Positions 9,883-18,721 of a DNA stretch of 64,000 bases are shown in pieces. A model generated the notes under the pieces. That model worked only from the letters and a program-made list of their open reading frames with translations. It had not been told where the DNA came from and did not search any database. The position numbers and the translations under genes were made by a program. Within the stretch, counting starts at the first letter, position 1. Each line of letters starts with the position of its first letter. The stretch comes from Comamonas resistens (lineage in GTDB: Bacteria > Pseudomonadota > Gammaproteobacteria > Burkholderiales > Burkholderiaceae_C), in contig NZ_CP125947.1 in assembly GCF_030064165.1 (NCBI RefSeq), forward strand, positions 4,650,001 through 4,714,000, in the 5' to 3' direction.

Positions 9883-11193
9883 TCAATGGACGTGTTCGGC
9901 TGTGGCCTTGCCCAGCTCGGACTTGAGAATGAAGCTGCCGCCGTTGACATAGCTCTGCCCCGCCGTCAGCCCCTGCAGCACTTCGGTGTTCTGCGCATCG
10001 GCCTTGCCCAGCTTCACGGCCTGGGCCTTGAAGCCGCCATCCACCGGTACAAACACCACGGGCTTGTCGCCGTCGATCTTCTGCACCGCAGGCGTTGCAA
10101 TGCTCACCGCCACCTGCTGTGACGAGGCCGTCAGGTTCACATTCACGAACAGGCCCGGGCGCCAGATGCCGTCCGGGTTGTCCAGTGTGATGCGTGCCGG
10201 TGCGGTACGTGTGTCCTGGCCGATCAAGGCGCCCACATAGGCCACGGTACCGCTTGCCCTGGATTCAAAGGCCGTGGCCTGCACCACGGCTTTTTCACCC
10301 ACACGCACAAAGGGCAGGTCGGAAGCGGCGACCTTCATCTCGGCCCAGACCGAGCGCAGATCGGAGACGGTGAACACCGCCGTGCTGTCCTGCACGGCCT
10401 CACCCACGGACAAATGCTTTTCCACCACCACGCCATCAAGCGGCGCGCGTAGCTCGAAGCGGTTGAGTCTGCCCGAAGAGCCAGCACCCGCACCGATCGC
10501 GGCCAGCTTTTGCTGGGCATTGGCCGCCGCAATCTCTGCCTCGCGCAAGAGCTGCTGAGCCTGCAGATAGTCCTGCTCGGCAGAGATTTTTTCCTGCCAC
10601 AGCTGCTTTTCACGCTGATAGGTGGTGCGCGCCAGCGCCAGACGCTTTTGCGAGGCCATCAGCTCGCTGCGCTGCTCGGAAACGGCAGGGCTGCTGAGAA
10701 CGGCCAGCAACTGCCCCTTCTTCACCACCTGCCCCAGATTGGCGGCCACGCTTTCGGCAACTCCGGCCACGCGCGGTACCACGTGGGCCGTGCGATCTTC
10801 GTTGAAGCGTATTTCGCCGGGCAGTTGCAAGCTGCTTCCAATGGCCGCAGGACCTGCTTGCGCCAGTGTGACGCCAGCGGTCCTGGCACGCTCGGCATCG
10901 AGTTTGAGCATACCCTCATCGTGCTCCTGCTCACCACGCGCTTCATCCTTGCTCTCACCTTCTTCATGCTCGTGCCTGTCGCCAGGTGCATGCTCTTTTT
11001 CTTCCTCATGCTTATGGCCTGACTCGGCATCTTGATCATGCGCTTTTCCCGCATGTTCGTGGCCATTTGCCTCGGCGGCAGGCTTGGCCGGCTGGGTGCC
11101 ATAGACGATGGCCGTTGCAGCGGCTGCGCCCAGCACCAGAATGGCGGCGATGGCAACGGCGGTACGGCGCTTGGGGGACGATGATTGATTCAT
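9883..11193 (-). CDS. czcB: RND efflux periplasmic adaptor (membrane fusion protein), CzcB type, with His-rich N-terminus
   Basis: A protein of 436 residues with an N-terminal membrane anchor (AVAIAAILVLGAAAATAIVYG). A segment of roughly 50 residues very rich in His, Glu and Asp follows, at about residues 43-95, and is a likely metal-binding region. The barrel, lipoyl and alpha-hairpin domains of the MFP family come next (for example LRAPLDGVVVEKHLSVGEAV). It links the CzcA pump to the outer-membrane CzcC channel. The ATG at 11193 is preferred over an upstream in-frame start at 11283 because that extension lies in the dispersed repeat between czcC and czcB. The ribosome binding site is weak. 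Confidence 0.93.
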   Translation of the reverse strand: MNQSSSPKRRTAVAIAAILVLGAAAATAIVYGTQPAKPAAEANGHEHAGKAHDQDAESGHKHEEEKEHAPGDRHEHEEGESKDEARGEQEHDEGMLKLDAERARTAGVTLAQAGPAAIGSSLQLPGEIRFNEDRTAHVVPRVAGVAESVAANLGQVVKKGQLLAVLSSPAVSEQRSELMASQKRLALARTTYQREKQLWQEKISAEQDYLQAQQLLREAEIAAANAQQKLAAIGAGAGSSGRLNRFELRAPLDGVVVEKHLSVGEAVQDSTAVFTVSDLRSVWAEMKVAASDLPFVRVGEKAVVQATAFESRASGTVAYVGALIGQDTRTAPARITLDNPDGIWRPGLFVNVNLTASSQQVAVSIATPAVQKIDGDKPVVFVPVDGGFKAQAVKLGKADAQNTEVLQGLTAGQSYVNGGSFILKSELGKATAEHVH

Positions 11194-11211
11194 GGGTGAA
11201 AGAGTTGAAGG

Positions 11212-11285
11212 ACTGACGCAAACAAGCAGGCATCCAGACGGTTTCCTTGAGGCAAAGCTCTTGCCCAAGCCTGATTTGCGCAAGT
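11212..11285 (-). repeat. Dispersed repeat with terminal inverted repeats, copy 1
   Basis: This 74-bp element fills most of the 99-bp gap between czcC and czcB. Its ends are ACTGACGCAAA and TTTGCGCAAGT. The interior, with CTTGAGGCAAAGCTC and GCCTGATTTGCG, matches copies at 18722-18828 (inverted) and 29910-29985. Position inside an operon suggests it forms an RNA hairpin that could tune the expression of downstream genes; this is inference. Confidence 0.75.
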
Positions 11286-11292
11286 CGTGGAT

Positions 11293-12561
11293 TTATTCAA
11301 GGCCGGGGATATCGCCAAGCTGGCGCGTGATATCGGCTGCAGCGCGGTGCGTGGCCACCAGCTGATCGAGATAGAGACTGCGCGCATCGGCCAGCGTACG
11401 CTGCGCATCCAGCACATCGAGGTAGCTGAACTTGCCCAGAGAAAATCCCTTGGCCGCCACCTCATAGGCTGACTGCGCACCGGGCAGCACCTTGCTTTGC
11501 AGCTGCAGGGTCTGGGCACGGCTGGTCTGCAGCTGCTCGTAGTTCTGCAGCAGCTGGGCCTGGGCCAGCTGGCGCGCCGCCAGCAGCTCATCCTCGGCCT
11601 TGTCGGCCAGACGCAGGGCCTGCAGCTGGTTGCCGCGATTGCTGTCCAGAATCGGCAAGGGGATGGAAACGCCCAGCAGCAGCTGGTTGCGCCCGGCTTC
11701 CTCGGCACGCTTGATGCCCACGCTCACCGTCGGATCCGGCAGGCGCTTGGCACGCTCCAGCTCTGCCGTGGACTTTGCCTGCAAATAGGCCTGTTGCGCA
11801 CGCACCACCTGCGCAGAATGCTCCACTTTCTGAAGCAATTGCTCCTGAGGCGGTAACTGCGGCAGTTGCACCATATCGCCCATGGCCTCGCCCACCGCGA
11901 TGCCGGAGCCGCCCCACAGCAAGGCCAGTTGCTGCCTGGCAACACGCAAGCCGGACTGCGCCTGGTTCAGCGCCAGCTGCGCACTGGACTCCGCAACCTG
12001 GGCCTTGGTTTCTTCCAGCGGCGCGGCCTTGCCAGCCATCACGCGCTTGGCCGCCGCATCGCGGGCCTGCGCGGCGATCTCCAGCGTCTTTTCATTGAGC
12101 TGCACACGCTGCTGGGCCGCCAGCAGGTTCGCAAACGCGGCGCGCACATCGGCGCGCAGTGCCGCCCGCGCCGTGTCCAGCTCGGCGCGGGCCAGCTCCA
12201 CGCCATGCTCGGCCACTTTCATGCGTGCAGCGCGCTTGCCACCGATTTCGATGGGCTGGTTCCACTGCAGCGACGAGGAACGCGTCGCGCGCCTGGTGTC
12301 TTCCTGGGAGAACGCCAGCTCCGGGTTGGGCCTGGCCTGGCTCTGGATCATGGCGCCTTCGCTGGCCGCCACGGCCTGCTGGGCAGCGCGCAAGCCAGGG
12401 TTCTGGGCCATGGCCTGCGCCAGAGCGGTTTGCAGGGTGACCGCAGGCAATGCAGTACTGGCCGCCATCTCCACCGCTTGAGGCTGTGCCCAGGCGCTGC
12501 CACCGGCCAGCAGCAGGCTGGCACTCAGCCAGCAGGCCGGGGCCTGTTTCAAGAAATTCAT
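11293..12561 (-). CDS. czcC: Outer-membrane efflux channel, CzcC / TolC family
   Basis: A protein of 422 residues with a signal peptide (ACWLSASLLLAGGSAWAQ) and two outer-membrane-efflux-protein repeats rich in long alpha-helices (for example AEHGVELARAELDTARAALRADVRAAFANLLAAQQR). It forms the outer-membrane duct of the exporter. The start at 12561 is set by a GGCGGAG ribosome binding site at good spacing. It is the first gene of czcCBA and is transcribed divergently from the response-regulator gene, sharing the region that holds the 12656-12677 operator. Confidence 0.92.
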   Translation of the reverse strand: MNFLKQAPACWLSASLLLAGGSAWAQPQAVEMAASTALPAVTLQTALAQAMAQNPGLRAAQQAVAASEGAMIQSQARPNPELAFSQEDTRRATRSSSLQWNQPIEIGGKRAARMKVAEHGVELARAELDTARAALRADVRAAFANLLAAQQRVQLNEKTLEIAAQARDAAAKRVMAGKAAPLEETKAQVAESSAQLALNQAQSGLRVARQQLALLWGGSGIAVGEAMGDMVQLPQLPPQEQLLQKVEHSAQVVRAQQAYLQAKSTAELERAKRLPDPTVSVGIKRAEEAGRNQLLLGVSIPLPILDSNRGNQLQALRLADKAEDELLAARQLAQAQLLQNYEQLQTSRAQTLQLQSKVLPGAQSAYEVAAKGFSLGKFSYLDVLDAQRTLADARSLYLDQLVATHRAAADITRQLGDIPGLE

Positions 12562-12655
12562 ATCCAAACTCCGCCCCGCCAGCTCTGACACGATGACAGC
12601 AGACATTGGGAGCCGTGGCACTCTAGCCCCGGTATCGCGACACAGGCCCAACGCC

Positions 12656-12677
12656 AAGATGACAAATTCGTCATCTT
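12656..12677. promoter_or_regulatory. Predicted CusR/CzcR-type operator
   Basis: A perfect inverted repeat of 8 bp per arm, AAGATGAC at 12656-12663 and GTCATCTT at 12670-12677, separated by 6 bp. It resembles the E. coli CusR box (ATGACAA-N2-TTGTCAT). It lies in the divergent region between czcC and the response regulator, 34 bp from the regulator start. It is probably the site by which the response regulator activates one or both transcripts when metal is high. Confidence 0.72.
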
Positions 12678-12710
12678 TGACGGCGGCAGCTTTGCCGGAC
12701 AATGACAGCC

Positions 12711-13400
12711 ATGAAGCTTTTGGTCATTGAAGACGAAATCAAGCTCGCCGAATATCTGCAAAAAGGCCTGAGTGAGGAAGGCTTTGTGGTCGATATGGCC
12801 CACAACGGCATCGACGGCCTGCATCTGGCGACCGAGCAGGCCTACGACCTCATCGTGCTCGACGGCATGCTGCCCGGCATCGACGGTCTGGCCGTGCTGG
12901 CTGCGCTGCGCCAGTCCAGGCAGACACCCGTGCTGATGCTCACTGCCCGCGCCCAGGTGGAAGACCGCGTCAAGGGTCTGCAGGGCGGAGCCGACGACTA
13001 TCTGGTCAAGCCCTTTGCCTTTTCAGAGCTGGTGGCCCGCATCCATGTGCTGCTGCGCCGCGGCCTGCAGGCACAGACCGCCCCCGAGGCCACGCTGCTG
13101 CGCATGGCCGACCTGGAGCTGGATCTGATTCGCCGCAAGGCCACACGCGCCGGCCAGCGGCTGGATCTGACGGCCAAGGAATTCAACCTTCTGAGCCTGC
13201 TGCTGCGCCGCCAGGGCGAGGTGCTGTCGCGCACCGAGCTGGCCTCCCTGGTCTGGGACATGAATTTCGACAGCGAGACCAATGTGGTCGAGGTTGCCGT
13301 ACGCCGCCTGAGGCTCAAGCTCGACGCACCGTTTGCAGTGCCGCTGCTGCATACGGTACGCGGCATGGGTTATGTGCTGGAGCTGCGGCCCGTGCCCTGA
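12711..13400 (+). CDS. Two-component heavy-metal response regulator, CzcR/CusR (OmpR) family
   Basis: A 229-residue regulator. The receiver domain starts [19 protein letters not shown], with the phospho-acceptor Asp in [10 protein letters not shown] and the switch Lys in DYLVKPFAF. The winged-helix DNA-binding domain (about residues 128-226) has the OmpR-type motif [25 protein letters not shown] and ends VRGMGYVL. An alternative ATG lies three codons upstream at 12702. The divergent czcCBA operon is the obvious target, with autoregulation through the operator just upstream. The cognate kinase gene begins about 430 bp downstream, beyond a small antisense gene. Confidence 0.93.
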   Translation: MKLLVIEDEIKLAEYLQKGLSEEGFVVDMAHNGIDGLHLATEQAYDLIVLDGMLPGIDGLAVLAALRQSRQTPVLMLTARAQVEDRVKGLQGGADDYLVKPFAFSELVARIHVLLRRGLQAQTAPEATLLRMADLELDLIRRKATRAGQRLDLTAKEFNLLSLLLRRQGEVLSRTELASLVWDMNFDSETNVVEVAVRRLRLKLDAPFAVPLLHTVRGMGYVLELRPVP

Positions 13401-13410
13401 ATGCGATGAC

Positions 13411-13752
13411 TCACCAGTCGCGTGTGGCAATCAGCTCTTCGGTGTCGGCGCCCTCGAATCCGTAGGCATGGGCGATGGCTTCGAAGTCCCCCGCGATGCA
13501 CTCACGCGCCGCCGTTTCGATCTCGCTGCCCTGCTCGTCAAATTCCTGCTGCAGATCGTTGAAGCGCTCTGTCGCAGCGTGGGTCAGCTCGTACAGTTCT
13601 TCCAGAGAGGCAGGCCTTTGCTGCTCGATCTGCTGACACAGCTCCACCAGAATGTCCTCGCCTTTTTTCACCAGCTCGTCAGGGAAATAGTCGTCGTCAT
13701 ACATTTCTGCAAGAAAACGATGGGCAGCCATCTTGGGGTTGCTCAGACTCAT
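13411..13752 (-). CDS. DUF5713-like small acidic protein between the regulator and kinase genes
   Basis: A 113-residue acidic soluble protein with no signal peptide or membrane segment. It resembles the DUF5713 family from memory (YFPDELVKKGEDILVELCQQIE and LTHAATERFNDLQQEFDEQGSEIE). The start at 13752 has a GGAG ribosome binding site 7 nt upstream. The frame stays open far upstream, but that part is an antisense shadow of the kinase gene. It is transcribed against the flanking two-component genes and converges with the response regulator only 10 bp apart. Function is unknown. Confidence 0.72.
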   Translation of the reverse strand: MSLSNPKMAAHRFLAEMYDDDYFPDELVKKGEDILVELCQQIEQQRPASLEELYELTHAATERFNDLQQEFDEQGSEIETAARECIAGDFEAIAHAYGFEGADTEELIATRDW

Positions 13753-13833
13753 GAAAACTCCAGGCAGGTCAAAAAATTGGTTCGCCCGGAGCATAGCAGT
13801 GCCAGGTTTCAGACATTTCACAAAGATCACGCC

Positions 13834-15210
13834 GTGACCTCTCCATCCATCCCGCACCTGGGCAAGCGCCTGTCTCGCTTGCTGGCCCTTCAGACCATGC
13901 TGGTGCTGGGCCTGGTCTGTGTAGCCGTGTACTGGGGCAGTCTGCTGACCGTGATGCAGCGCCAGCAGGACAACCTCAACCACAAGCAGGCGGCCTTGCA
14001 GCATCTGCTGCAGGAAGGCCGGGCCTCGCACACACCGGGCGTGATGATGCACATGCTCAGCGACTTTCTGACCGGACATGACGAGCTGTCCCTGCGCATC
14101 ACCGGCAGCAGCGGCCAGTTGCTGTTCGAGCAGTTGCGCCAGCCCGTGGATGACAAACGCAGCGAACGCCGCAGCTTTGCCATTGACCTGCCCTCTGCGC
14201 AAGCGGGTCAGCCTGGGCAACCCGTGCAGGTGCTGCTGATGCTGGACAGACGCCCGGACGACGCATTGCTGCGCCAGATGGCCTGGATTCTGGGCCTGGC
14301 TGCCATCAGCAGTGCTTTGCTGGTTTCCGTGAGCAGCGCCTTTCTGGTGCGGCGCGGTCTGGCGCCGCTGCACTCCCTGGTCGAGCAAACACGCCAGCTG
14401 GGAGTCCAGGACCTCACCCGCGACTGGCAAAAGCGCCTTGACGACACCGATCAGCCCCAGGAACTGCGCCCGTTGATCGACCAGTTCAACGCCTTGCTGG
14501 AGCGCCTGGCCGTGGCCTACCGGCAAATGGAAGCCTTCAATGCCGATGTGGCCCATGAGCTCAACACCCCGCTGACCACGCTGATCAGCAGTTGCGAGCT
14601 GGCTCTGCGCAAGCCGCGCGACGCAGAGGAGCTGCGCGACATCCTGGCCTCCAATCTGGAAGACCTGCAGCGCATGGCCGGGATCGTGGCAGACATGCTG
14701 TTTCTGTCCCACGCCGACCGCGGCGAAAGCGCCCGCCGCACCCTGGTGCCCAGCATGGCCGGGCTCGCCAGCGAGGTGATCGACTATCACGAGGCCTCGC
14801 TGCAGGAAGCGGGCCTGCAGATCAAGGTCGAGGGCGATGCCAGCGCCGAAGTCGATGCACGCCTGCTGCGCCGCGCCCTGTCCAACCTGCTGGGCAATGC
14901 CACCCGCTACGCCCACGCAGGCTCGACCATCGCCTTGCGCATCATCAACTCCACACCGGATGGAACGCTGAGGCTGGAGGTCAGCAACATCGGCCCCGAG
15001 ATTGCCCCCGAACATCTGCCACGCCTGTTTGACCGCTTCTACCGCTCCGATGCTTCGCGCAGCCACGGCGACCGCAACCACGGACTGGGCCTGGCCATCG
15101 TGGCGGCCATTGCCCGCATGCATGGAGGCCAGGCTTTTGTGGACTCCTCCCAAAGCATTACCACCGTGGGCATGGTGCTGCCCGCCAACACCAGCACAGC
15201 CATGCGTTGA
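13834..15210 (+). CDS. Heavy-metal sensor histidine kinase, CusS/CzcS-like
   Basis: A 458-residue membrane kinase starting at GTG 13834. TM1 is about residues 14-36 (ALQTMLVLGLVCVAVYWGSLL) and a periplasmic sensor of about 100 residues follows. TM2 is MAWILGLAAISSALLVSVSSAFLV, then a HAMP linker. The phospho-accepting H-box is FNADVAHELNTPLTTL, the N-box is LSNLLGNATRYA, and the G-box is NHGLGLAIVAAIARMHGG. It should phosphorylate the response regulator encoded upstream. The start is uncertain because no strong ribosome binding site is visible and the frame remains open upstream, opposite the antisense gene. Confidence 0.9.
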   Translation: MTSPSIPHLGKRLSRLLALQTMLVLGLVCVAVYWGSLLTVMQRQQDNLNHKQAALQHLLQEGRASHTPGVMMHMLSDFLTGHDELSLRITGSSGQLLFEQLRQPVDDKRSERRSFAIDLPSAQAGQPGQPVQVLLMLDRRPDDALLRQMAWILGLAAISSALLVSVSSAFLVRRGLAPLHSLVEQTRQLGVQDLTRDWQKRLDDTDQPQELRPLIDQFNALLERLAVAYRQMEAFNADVAHELNTPLTTLISSCELALRKPRDAEELRDILASNLEDLQRMAGIVADMLFLSHADRGESARRTLVPSMAGLASEVIDYHEASLQEAGLQIKVEGDASAEVDARLLRRALSNLLGNATRYAHAGSTIALRIINSTPDGTLRLEVSNIGPEIAPEHLPRLFDRFYRSDASRSHGDRNHGLGLAIVAAIARMHGGQAFVDSSQSITTVGMVLPANTSTAMR

Positions 15211-15332
15211 GAGCCGGCCCTGCGCCGGCCTTCGTCCATGCAGTGCCCACATGGACGGTCAAGCACAGATGACATACAGGCCTGCCTCAAAGTAGAAACA
15301 TCGAAGTCTGCTTCCCTTTGAAAGGACAAACC

Positions 15333-15752
15333 ATGTCAAAGCTCTGGAAAACGACAGCACGCATATTGCCCGCCCTGCTGCTGACTGCGGCCGGTTCGCT
15401 CGGTCTGCAGGCTCAGGCACAGGGCCAGATACCGCCCATGCATGAAAAAGGTGCCGTGCAATACAGCTGCGGCGGCATCGGCAAGGACGAGTCCACCGCC
15501 ATGCGCGCCGCCATGAAGGACTACCCTCTGTCTCTGCTGTTTGCGGCCAAGGATGGCGAATACCTTGCCGATGTGTCGGTGGACATTCAGTCTTCCCAGG
15601 CCAGCGCACAGTTCGTCGCCGGTGGCCCCGTCTGCCTGATCAAGCTGCCCGCAGGCAGCTACAAAGTCACCGCCACCTCCAAGGACGGTCAAAGCCATAG
15701 CCAGTCGGTCACGACGGGCAAGTCGGCGCACAGCCTGGACTTCCGGTTCTGA
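15333..15752 (+). CDS. Secreted small protein with carboxypeptidase-regulatory-like fold (hypothetical)
   Basis: A 139-residue exported protein with a Sec signal peptide (ILPALLLTAAGSLGLQAQAQ). The mature part has one beta-rich domain: ADVSVDIQSSQ, VCLIKLPAGSYKVTATSKDGQSHSQSVTTG. The PAGSYKVTAT element is typical of carboxypeptidase-regulatory-like or transthyretin-like sandwiches. Two cysteines (YSCGG and GPVCLI) could pair. The start at ATG 15333 has AAAGGAC upstream. No partner or function can be named. It lies 122 nt after the kinase gene and may not belong to that operon. Confidence 0.7.
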   Translation: MSKLWKTTARILPALLLTAAGSLGLQAQAQGQIPPMHEKGAVQYSCGGIGKDESTAMRAAMKDYPLSLLFAAKDGEYLADVSVDIQSSQASAQFVAGGPVCLIKLPAGSYKVTATSKDGQSHSQSVTTGKSAHSLDFRF

Positions 15753-15800
15753 ACCGGCTCAAAGGGACATGAACCCAAGAGCCGCCAGAACTTCTGCGCA

Positions 15801-16238
15801 ATGACGACAATTCCGTCCATGCCCCAAGACAGCAGTACCGACTACCAAAACCACCTGCAGGCAGGCAATGCCCTGGTGGCCCAAGCCCAGACCCAGGCCA
15901 CCCAGGACTTTGCCAAGGCCCGATCGCTCTGGCAGGCCGCCGGCAAGGAGTTCTATCTGGCACACAAGGCTGACATGAACCAGCCCGAAGCCGCTTTTCG
16001 CCTGGCGCAGGCCTGGATGGCCGAAGCCCATGCACTGCAAAAGGAAGAGAGCAACAACGCCTTGGTCATGTGGGCCAATGCGGCAGCGCAGTGCGAGATG
16101 GCATTTGACCTGGACCCCGAGAACGGCCGCATCGCCATGACAGCCGCCAGCTGCCACTACTTTGCCGGGCAGACCGATGCCGCCAAGGCCTGGCAGCAGA
16201 TCGGCCAGCATCTGCTGCCCGATGCCGAGCAGCCTTAA
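15801..16238 (+). CDS. Conserved hypothetical protein with TPR-like helices
   Basis: A 145-residue soluble, helix-rich protein without signal peptide. Segments such as AAGKEFYLAHKADMNQPEAAFRLAQAWMAEAHAL and AQCEMAFDLDPENGRIAMTAASCHYFAGQTDAAKAWQQIG have the spacing of tetratricopeptide-like helix pairs, the last ending in a canonical FDLDPEN turn. It starts with ATG about 50 nt after the preceding gene. It may be a scaffold or adaptor. It converges with the WG-repeat gene with only 9 bp between stops. Confidence 0.62.
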   Translation: MTTIPSMPQDSSTDYQNHLQAGNALVAQAQTQATQDFAKARSLWQAAGKEFYLAHKADMNQPEAAFRLAQAWMAEAHALQKEESNNALVMWANAAAQCEMAFDLDPENGRIAMTAASCHYFAGQTDAAKAWQQIGQHLLPDAEQP

Positions 16239-16247
16239 GAACCAGCG

Positions 16248-18674
16248 CTAGCCTCCGCGCTGGCGCTTGCGCCGGGAGAGGCCGGCCCAGAATATCAGCA
16301 GCAGCGGGATGACAGTGGCAAGAGCACGCCAAAGAAGGCTGCGTATCCGTTCATCGCGCTGCTCGCGGTCGCGCTCAAGCACCTGCACCAACCGCTCCTG
16401 GAACTCCGCAAGTTCAACGGGTTTGCTGCCTGTGATCAGCGAAGCTGCATCACGCTCCGACACCACCTCTTCCGTGGCTGGCTCGTCTCCTGGCTGCAGC
16501 ACAGCCGCATCAGCTAGCAGCGCCAGTTGCTGCATGACGGCAGCGGCCTGCGCAGGCCGCATTCTGTACACCGGCACATTGAGCACCAGGCTCTCGTTAC
16601 CCTGCACGGTCTGCACCAGCGTGATGCCGCTGACGGAATTGCCCTTGGGCCGGCCCAGCACCAACTTGCTCAGCCCCCAGCTCAGACGCTGATGCCCATC
16701 GTCCCACTGCGGAGGGAGCAGCCAGGTCACCGAGGTTGATTGCACGCCTTCAGCTCCTGCATCCAGGGGGCTGCCATAGTCATAGCGGCGAATGGTATCG
16801 GCCAGTCCCTCGGGCTCCAGCTCCTGGTCCGAAGGCCGCCGCAGACGCCCCGTCCTGATCAGCTGGACACGTGCCGCCCATTGAGGATCCTTGCCCTGCG
16901 CAATCACTCCCCAGGTGAGGTCACCGTCCTGCTCCTGCGTCGATCCGGCAGTAGTTTCCTCCCTGCGCATGGCGGCAATGGCCTCGGGCGGAAGATAGCG
17001 ATAGCCAGCCGGCAGGTGCAGCGTCAGCTGGCCCGACATGCGCGGACTGGCAAGCACTATCGCCGCAGGCCCCTCCACCCAGCCGGTGCGATCGCTCAGG
17101 TACTGGTCGTCGCTGCGCAAGGGCAAAGGCCATACCGGCAAGCCTGCTGCCTGGCGCAGCACGGCTTCCGGCCCCAGATTCAGATCTGTGTCATTGGCCT
17201 CGCGCAGCTGCTGCAGACGCCCTTGATCGGCGGCAGACAGATATTGGGCCTGCGGTTGCCGCTGTTGACGCTCGGCCTCCAGCACACAACGCTCGGCCAC
17301 ATCGTCCACAGGCCATAGCGGCTGCCCATCGGCACTGCGCAACTGCTCGATGCCGCAACCGAGCCGGCTGCGCACGAACAGCAGCTCCCCCCGGCTATCG
17401 ACCCAGGCGGACTCATCGCCGACCTTGTCCTCTTCCGGCAAGGCCCGCATGGGAAACACACGAACCGGCCCCTCGCGCTCGGACCAGGCCGAGACGCTGG
17501 CCTCGCGAACCTGCGCCGCCTGCGGCCCCAGATTCACGCCAATGGTCTTGCCCTCCCTGTCCACCAGCAGATTGCCGCCGCCGTCATCGCCCACAAAGAC
17601 GCTGGCCGTGCCGTTGACAAAACGCCCCGCCCATTGCCAGCCATGGCCCTCATGCAGGACCCGCCCCCGGCTATCGATCAGCAGGATACGTTTTTGCCAA
17701 CGCGGCTCCTGGCCGTTGCGGCCTTCGACTTCCCGCGTCTGATGAATCCAGGCCCGGCCCTCGAAAAATCCGGCAGGCACATACCAGCTGCTGTCCTCGG
17801 GGCCAGCAAAAGCCTTGAGCACAGGCTTGCCGGTACGCAGATCGAGCAGCCCCAGGTGCTTGTCGTTGTTGGAGAAGAAGGCCAGCCCTTCGCCCGCCCG
17901 CTGAATCGACTGCGCGCTGAACAAGACCCGCCCTCGTCCATCGATCAGGCTGTCCTGGCCGCTGTCCGCTTGCGAAATCAGCCTGTCCGGCGCCACCACC
18001 TGCAACGCGCGGCGTTTGGTGGCAGGCACGCGCATCTGGTTGCGGCGGTCGATAGCTCCCATGCGTTCATCCACAAGCTGAACCACGGCCAGCCCATGGT
18101 GAAAATCCTGCACATCGGCGTATTGCTCGGCAATCACCTGCCGACCCTGCGGGTCGATAAAGCCCAGACTGTAGTGCCCGCCATCGGGATCGCGGACAAA
18201 ACGCCCAACCCTGGCCAGCCCTTCGCGAAAAGGGCCTGCCACCGCATAAGGCCCGGCCAGCACCACATCTCCACGCGCGTTCAGATAGCTGTTGCCGCTG
18301 CGCTCCAGCACCGCCATGCCTTCAGAGAAGGCCTCCACACGGGTGTTGCTGCGCATTCGCGCCAGAGGCAGGCCCTTGGCATCCAGCAACTGCTCCGTCC
18401 AGCCGTTGTCCAGCACGGCCCAGACGCCCTCGTCCAGATACCGAAGCTGCCTGTCCACAAACTGCGCCGCCCACCGGCCGCGTTCATCGAGCAAGCCACA
18501 CATGTTTTGCCAGGACGACAGACAGACCGGAATCAACGTGCCAGAGGGAATGGGAGCTGCGGGCTGATCGTTGCTCCCCAAGGCCAGACCCGACACACCA
18601 GAAAGCACCACAAGCCACGCCAACGACAGCGTTCGCACACCTTTGGCAGCTCCATAAATTTGCACAAAATTCAT
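16248..18674 (-). CDS. WG-repeat protein with C-terminal DUF2167-like region and membrane anchor
   Basis: An 808-residue exported protein. The N-terminal signal or anchor (RTLSLAWLVVLSGVSGLALG) is followed by many WG-type beta repeats to about residue 470, such as LLDERGRWAAQFVDRQLRYLDEGVWAVLDN and GFIDPQGRQVIAEQYADVQDFHHGLAVV. From about residue 530 the sequence (HLPAGYRYLPPEAIAAM, then VTWLLPPQWDDGHQRLSWG) resembles DUF2167 membrane proteins as I recall them. A C-terminal TM (ALATVIPLLLIFWAGL) is followed by a basic tail RRKRQRGG. The bulk would face the periplasm. Function is unknown; the combination is unusual. Confidence 0.72.
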   Translation of the reverse strand: MNFVQIYGAAKGVRTLSLAWLVVLSGVSGLALGSNDQPAAPIPSGTLIPVCLSSWQNMCGLLDERGRWAAQFVDRQLRYLDEGVWAVLDNGWTEQLLDAKGLPLARMRSNTRVEAFSEGMAVLERSGNSYLNARGDVVLAGPYAVAGPFREGLARVGRFVRDPDGGHYSLGFIDPQGRQVIAEQYADVQDFHHGLAVVQLVDERMGAIDRRNQMRVPATKRRALQVVAPDRLISQADSGQDSLIDGRGRVLFSAQSIQRAGEGLAFFSNNDKHLGLLDLRTGKPVLKAFAGPEDSSWYVPAGFFEGRAWIHQTREVEGRNGQEPRWQKRILLIDSRGRVLHEGHGWQWAGRFVNGTASVFVGDDGGGNLLVDREGKTIGVNLGPQAAQVREASVSAWSEREGPVRVFPMRALPEEDKVGDESAWVDSRGELLFVRSRLGCGIEQLRSADGQPLWPVDDVAERCVLEAERQQRQPQAQYLSAADQGRLQQLREANDTDLNLGPEAVLRQAAGLPVWPLPLRSDDQYLSDRTGWVEGPAAIVLASPRMSGQLTLHLPAGYRYLPPEAIAAMRREETTAGSTQEQDGDLTWGVIAQGKDPQWAARVQLIRTGRLRRPSDQELEPEGLADTIRRYDYGSPLDAGAEGVQSTSVTWLLPPQWDDGHQRLSWGLSKLVLGRPKGNSVSGITLVQTVQGNESLVLNVPVYRMRPAQAAAVMQQLALLADAAVLQPGDEPATEEVVSERDAASLITGSKPVELAEFQERLVQVLERDREQRDERIRSLLWRALATVIPLLLIFWAGLSRRKRQRGG

Positions 18675-18721
18675 CGATTCTCTATATCCATCAACCGCCT
18701 GCAGCTATCAAATTCAAAACA

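Noticed and set aside
13333..13833. An upstream extension of the kinase reading frame
   Set aside because: It overlaps the regulator and is antisense to the small gene; the kinase signal and TM start right after GTG 13834.
13753..15252. An N-terminal extension of the small antisense gene across the kinase gene
   Set aside because: Only the last 113 codons look like a protein and have a ribosome binding site; the rest mirrors the kinase.
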